From: Actinomycetota bacterium
GTDB lineage: Bacteria; Actinomycetota; Actinomycetes; Nanopelagicales; Nanopelagicaceae
DNA length: 9,740 bases
Direction of reading: 5' to 3'
Assembly (NCBI GenBank): GCA_009704445.1
Contig: WLED01000040.1
Location: 1-9,740 of the forward strand
Made by a program: the position numbers and the translations under genes. Of the stretch, positions 7,079-9,740 are shown piece by piece (positions within the stretch are counted from its first letter, which is position 1; each line of letters opens with the position of its first letter). A model generated the notes under the pieces. It had not been told where the DNA came from. It made no database searches and worked only from the letters and a program-made list of their open reading frames with translations.

Positions 7079-7383
7079 ACGCTTTTTGGATAGCAACGCT
7101 AGGAACAAGCGTGGTGGCCTTTGCACTTAAGTACTCGGGGCACTCAGTGCCTGAGCGTTGGTTATCTCATCCAAAGATACAAAGAGTTAACGCTCTGATT
7201 CCAATTGCACTTCTTAGTGCCCTAGTTTCCGTTCAAAGCTTTACGGATAAAACAACTCTTGTTGTTGATCAGCGCATTGTTGGCTTGGCTGTTGCTATAA
7301 CAGCGCTGCTGCTAAAAGCACCTTTTCCTGTCGTTGTAGTCTCTGCGGCAGTCTCATCGGCCATTGTTTACAATATCTTCTAG
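7075..7383 (+). CDS. azlD: AzlD family branched-chain amino-acid exporter, small subunit
   Basis: Small membrane protein of 102 residues, the usual AzlD length, with about four hydrophobic segments (roughly 3-18, 38-55, 66-80, 83-101). The loop with SVPERWLSHPKIQR followed by ALIPIALLSALV matches the AzlD pattern of a short basic loop, then a proline-containing helix. The ATG at 7075 overlaps the azlC TGA (ATGA), so the two subunits are probably translated together in fixed ratio. It ends at TAG 7381-7383, and 34 bp later meets the end of the oppositely oriented glutaredoxin gene. The sequence is divergent, as is common for AzlD, so the assignment rests on pattern plus pairing with AzlC. Confidence 0.85.
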   Translation: MNAFWIATLGTSVVAFALKYSGHSVPERWLSHPKIQRVNALIPIALLSALVSVQSFTDKTTLVVDQRIVGLAVAITALLLKAPFPVVVVSAAVSSAIVYNIF

Positions 7384-7417
7384 CGCTGAGTTTTTCTATC
7401 CAATTAAACCGTGAAAA

Positions 7418-7675
7418 CTAAATCAGTTTAAGTGCTGCCAGTTTTGCCTTAAGCTCGTTATCTGATGGCTCTGTTAGATGAGTTGAATCAGAAAAGACAA
7501 TTACAGGAATAGATTGAGCTCCCCCATTTATCTCCATGACTTTCTGGGCTGCACCCTCAGTCTTTTCAGTATCAATGAGTGTGTATTCAATATTTAACTC
7601 TTCAAGAAGCCTTTTAGACCGACGACAGTCTCCGCACCAATCAGCTCCATAAAAAACTATTTGATCCTTTGACAT
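7418..7675 (-). CDS. Mycoredoxin-like glutaredoxin
   Basis: A glutaredoxin-fold oxidoreductase of 85 residues. The active site is CGDC (C14-C17) in ADWCGDCRRSK; the cis-proline is P57 in SIPV; and the C-terminal part with NGG (50-52), THLTEPSDNELKAKL resembles mycobacterial mycoredoxin-1 as I recall it (NGG, LTNPSADEVKAKL). Mycoredoxin-1 reduces mycothiol mixed disulfides with a CGYC site; here the third position is Asp. Mycothiol use is inferred from family and phylum, not shown here. A strong Shine-Dalgarno AAGGGG (7689-7684) lies 8 nt before the ATG (7675-7673). It sits 16 bp after dapB, probably as the last gene of the same unit, and is convergent with azlD. Stop TAG at 7420-7418. Confidence 0.88.
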   Translation of the reverse strand: MSKDQIVFYGADWCGDCRRSKRLLEELNIEYTLIDTEKTEGAAQKVMEINGGAQSIPVIVFSDSTHLTEPSDNELKAKLAALKLI

Positions 7676-7683
7676 TTTCTGTG

Positions 7684-7689
7684 CCCCTT
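7684..7689 (-). promoter_or_regulatory. Strong ribosome binding site of the glutaredoxin gene
   Basis: AAGGGG on the minus strand, 8 nt from the ATG, within the 16-bp gap after the dapB stop. It contrasts with the weak or missing Shine-Dalgarno sites of most other genes here and confirms the start codon. Confidence 0.7.
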
Positions 7690-7691
7690 AG

Positions 7692-8429
7692 TTACATGAA
7701 TTTTTCAAGGCCATGAATCAGACCAGGATTTTCAACAATCTTTCGAACTCCAAGAATTACTCCTGGCATAAAGCCGGCACGATCAAGTGAATCATGTCTA
7801 ATCGTTAATGTTTCCCCAAGGCCGCCAAAGATAACTTCTTGATGCGCAACTAAGCCACGTGCTCGCACTGAGTGAACCGGAATATCTCCAACGATTGCGC
7901 CACGTGCTCCATCAATTGAAGTAGTGGTTGCATCGGGCATCTTTGAAAGGCCTGCGTTTTTTCGAGCTTGGCTCATTAACTGGGCAGTTCGCGCAGCTGT
8001 TCCAGATGGTGCATCAACTTTATCGGGATGATGTAGTTCAATGATTTCAGCTGACTCAAAGTAGCGTGCAGCTTTTTCTGCAAACTCCATCATGAGTACT
8101 GCGCCAATTGCAAAGTTCGGTGCAATCAAAACTCCAACGGTTGGATGATGCTTTAATAGTGATTGAATTTTTTCTATTCTTTTTTCATCAAATCCTGTTG
8201 TTCCAACAACAGCATTGATGCCAGCTTTTACAAGAAATTCAAGATTACCCATAACCGCATCTGGGGTAGTGAAATCAACGACCACTTCCGCTCCAGATGT
8301 GACAAATTTTTCGAGTGAGTCACCAACATCTAAAGTTGCAACTAAATCCAAACCTTGTGCAGATGAAACAGCCTTAACTACTTCGCTCCCCATGCGGCCA
8401 TTAGCCCCAAGAACTCCGACTTTAATCAT
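7692..8429 (-). CDS. dapB: 4-hydroxy-tetrahydrodipicolinate reductase (DapB)
   Basis: DapB reduces the DapA product with NAD(P)H to tetrahydrodipicolinate, the second step of the diaminopimelate/lysine branch; it is a cytoplasmic tetramer. The 245-aa length equals that of the mycobacterial enzyme as I recall it. The dinucleotide fold starts with GVLGANGRMG (5-14). VVDFTTPDAV and VVGTTGF follow, and the catalytic/substrate region is IELHHPDKVDAPSGTA, containing the family signature E-x-H-H-x-x-K-x-D-A-P-S-G-T-A. The C-terminal part reads GETLTIRHDSLDR and PGVILGVRKI. The ATG (8429-8427) overlaps the M16 peptidase TGA by four bases and has a good Shine-Dalgarno (8446-8438). Stop TAA at 7694-7692. 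Confidence 0.97.
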   Translation of the reverse strand: MIKVGVLGANGRMGSEVVKAVSSAQGLDLVATLDVGDSLEKFVTSGAEVVVDFTTPDAVMGNLEFLVKAGINAVVGTTGFDEKRIEKIQSLLKHHPTVGVLIAPNFAIGAVLMMEFAEKAARYFESAEIIELHHPDKVDAPSGTAARTAQLMSQARKNAGLSKMPDATTTSIDGARGAIVGDIPVHSVRARGLVAHQEVIFGGLGETLTIRHDSLDRAGFMPGVILGVRKIVENPGLIHGLEKFM

Positions 8430-9703
8430 CGCGCAAGCACCTTCTCAAATTTCGATTCGCTTTTAAATGGACCCACGAGTGCAAGGGTAGGCGTTTTTGT
8501 TAGAAACTCGCTAGCAATTTGCTTGATTTCGTGGGTGTTAACGGCTGAAACCGCCTTTAAAATCTCATCAAATCCCATGACATGGCCATAAACAATTTCG
8601 TTCTTGCCGATTCTGCTCATGCGAGAACCAGAATCTTCCTGACTTAATACAAGCGAGCCTCGTACGGCGCCCTTGGCGCGTTCGATTTCTTCATGTGACA
8701 TTCCATTGTCTGCAACATCAGTGAGGACTTCACGGATAATCTCAACTACTTCAATCGCCTTGCTTGGATTACAACCAGCATAAAATCCAATTTGCCCGCT
8801 TCCAGCAAACTGTTGAGCATATGCATAGACCGAATATGCCAAGCCACGCTTTTCGCGAATCTCTTGAAACAATCGAGATGACATTCCGCCACCTAGCGCC
8901 GATGCTAGAACTCCCATAGCAAATCGACGATCATCATGGCGCGCAACGCCTTCCATGCCATAGAACATGTGTGCCTGCTCTGTTGGCCTTGTAATTATTC
9001 CAACAGATTTTTGAACGCTCTTTCGCACTGGGGTATTTGGACGAATTACAGGTGCGCCCTCGCAATCCAAAAATCCATCCTGAGACAACGCTTGCTCAAC
9101 CATAGCGACTACTTTTTTATGCTTGATGTTTCCAGCTACGGCGACGACTAAATCCTGCGGCGAATAGCGCTTTTTATAGTAGTTAAAAACTGAATTTCGA
9201 GTCATAGCTTTTATTGATTCATTTGTACCAAGTATTGGCCGCCCAAGTGGGGTGTCACCATAATATGTTTCGGCATAGAGATCATGGACTAGATCACTTG
9301 GATCGTCATCGCGCATTGCAATCTCTTCTAAAACTACCTTGCGCTCAGCATCAACATCAAGGGCTGTGACAATCGAAGAGGTAATCAGATCAGAGATGAC
9401 ATCAATTGCCATAGGTAAATCAGTGTCAATAACACGTGCGTAATAACAGGTGTACTCCTTGCTGGTAAATGCATTCATCTCTCCACCGACAGATTCGATG
9501 GCTGAAGAGATTTCAAGTGCATTACGGCGGTTAGTACCTTTAAAAAGTAAATGCTCTAGAAAGTGAGAAGCCCCAGCAACAGCCGGGGTTTCATCACGTG
9601 ATCCAACATTTACCCAAATACCAATTGCGGCGCTGCGTACCGAAGGAACTTCTTCAGTAACGATACGCAGACCGCTAGGTAAAACAGAACGACGAACGCT
9701 CAT
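8426..9703 (-). CDS. M16 family zinc metallopeptidase (insulinase/PepR-like)
   Basis: The 425-aa length is typical of the single-chain bacterial M16B peptidases related to mitochondrial processing peptidase. The inverted zinc motif HxxEH is present as H47-F-L-E50-H51 in GASHFLEHLLFKGT. The third ligand is probably E127 in RKVVLEEIAMRDDDP, 76 residues after H51 as expected for the family. The C-terminal half carries the usual inactive-domain motif REKRGLAYSVYAY. There is no signal peptide, so it is probably cytoplasmic; the physiological substrate is unknown. The M. tuberculosis counterpart is called PepR. The ATG (9703-9701) follows directly after the stop of the upstream gene (TAAATG) with no obvious Shine-Dalgarno, suggesting coupled translation. 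Its TGA overlaps dapB by four bases. Confidence 0.95.
   Translation of the reverse strand: MSVRRSVLPSGLRIVTEEVPSVRSAAIGIWVNVGSRDETPAVAGASHFLEHLLFKGTNRRNALEISSAIESVGGEMNAFTSKEYTCYYARVIDTDLPMAIDVISDLITSSIVTALDVDAERKVVLEEIAMRDDDPSDLVHDLYAETYYGDTPLGRPILGTNESIKAMTRNSVFNYYKKRYSPQDLVVAVAGNIKHKKVVAMVEQALSQDGFLDCEGAPVIRPNTPVRKSVQKSVGIITRPTEQAHMFYGMEGVARHDDRRFAMGVLASALGGGMSSRLFQEIREKRGLAYSVYAYAQQFAGSGQIGFYAGCNPSKAIEVVEIIREVLTDVADNGMSHEEIERAKGAVRGSLVLSQEDSGSRMSRIGKNEIVYGHVMGFDEILKAVSAVNTHEIKQIASEFLTKTPTLALVGPFKSESKFEKVLAR
8438..8446 (-). promoter_or_regulatory. Ribosome binding site of dapB inside the M16 peptidase gene
   Basis: GAGAAGGTG on the minus strand, 8 nt before the dapB ATG, within the last codons of the peptidase gene. 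Together with the ATGA overlap it supports the chosen dapB start and coupled translation. Confidence 0.65.
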
Positions 9704-9740
9704 TTATTCAGCTGAACCAGTTGTTCCATCTTCAAGTACT
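9704..9740 (-). CDS. C-terminal end of upstream gene, probably polynucleotide phosphorylase
   Basis: The frame read leftward from the right edge ends VLEDGTTGSAE with TAA at 9706-9704, immediately before the peptidase ATG. Eleven residues cannot identify a family. The acidic, small-residue tail and the usual actinobacterial order pnp then M16 peptidase make polynucleotide phosphorylase the likely identity; this is inference from gene order. Confidence 0.5.
   Translation of the reverse strand, partial: VLEDGTTGSAE

Noticed and set aside
7386..7426. Imperfect inverted repeat between the convergent azlD and glutaredoxin genes (arms around 7389-7396 and 7413-7419)
   Set aside because: The stem is nearly all A/T with a bulge and a 16-nt loop, and neither strand has a T tract right after it, so I do not call it a bidirectional terminator.

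Overview
This window reads as a chromosomal core region of an actinobacterium with unusually AT-rich DNA for that phylum (low-to-mid 40s % GC, estimated by eye on a few lines). The products resemble actinobacterial versions of DapB, ThyX, DapA, RNase J, FtsK, an M16 peptidase and a mycoredoxin. The order M16 peptidase, dapB, thyX, dapA, RNase J, ftsK, RodZ-like HTH protein is the order I recall from Mycobacterium and Streptomyces chromosomes. Low GC, short spacers and many overlapping gene ends suggest a streamlined genome, for example a freshwater acI/Nanopelagicales-type actinobacterium. That placement is an inference.

Layout. All genes except two lie on the minus strand, so transcription runs from right to left. 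From the right edge: the last codons of an upstream gene (probably pnp, 9704-9740), an M16 zinc peptidase (8426-9703), dapB (7692-8429) and a mycoredoxin-like glutaredoxin (7418-7675). A plus-strand pair azlC-azlD (6416-7383) then interrupts the series, convergent with the glutaredoxin gene and divergent from thyX. The minus strand resumes with thyX (5622-6356), dapA (4712-5602), an RNase J (3030-4712), ftsK (620-2965), and a RodZ-like HTH/membrane protein whose 3' end is cut off by the left edge (1-459). No stretch over 300 bases lacks a gene. The longest gap is 460-619, which holds a terminator-like hairpin overlapping a plausible promoter.

How the genes work together. DapA and DapB are consecutive enzymes of the lysine/diaminopimelate pathway, which supplies cell-wall precursors. 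ThyX makes dTMP. RNase J and the probable upstream PNPase act in RNA processing and decay. FtsK moves chromosomal DNA at the division septum, and the RodZ-like protein may link the membrane to cell shape. AzlC/AzlD form a probable branched-chain amino-acid exporter. Several junctions (TAATG, ATGA, TAAATG) point to translational coupling.

I found no mobile element, CRISPR array, tRNA or rRNA, and no clearly new multi-gene system. The best second looks are regulatory: a 14-bp imperfect tandem duplication directly abutting the thyX start, a terminator/promoter composite between ftsK and the RodZ-like gene, a possible leaderless GTG start for ftsK, and the CGDC active site of the glutaredoxin.
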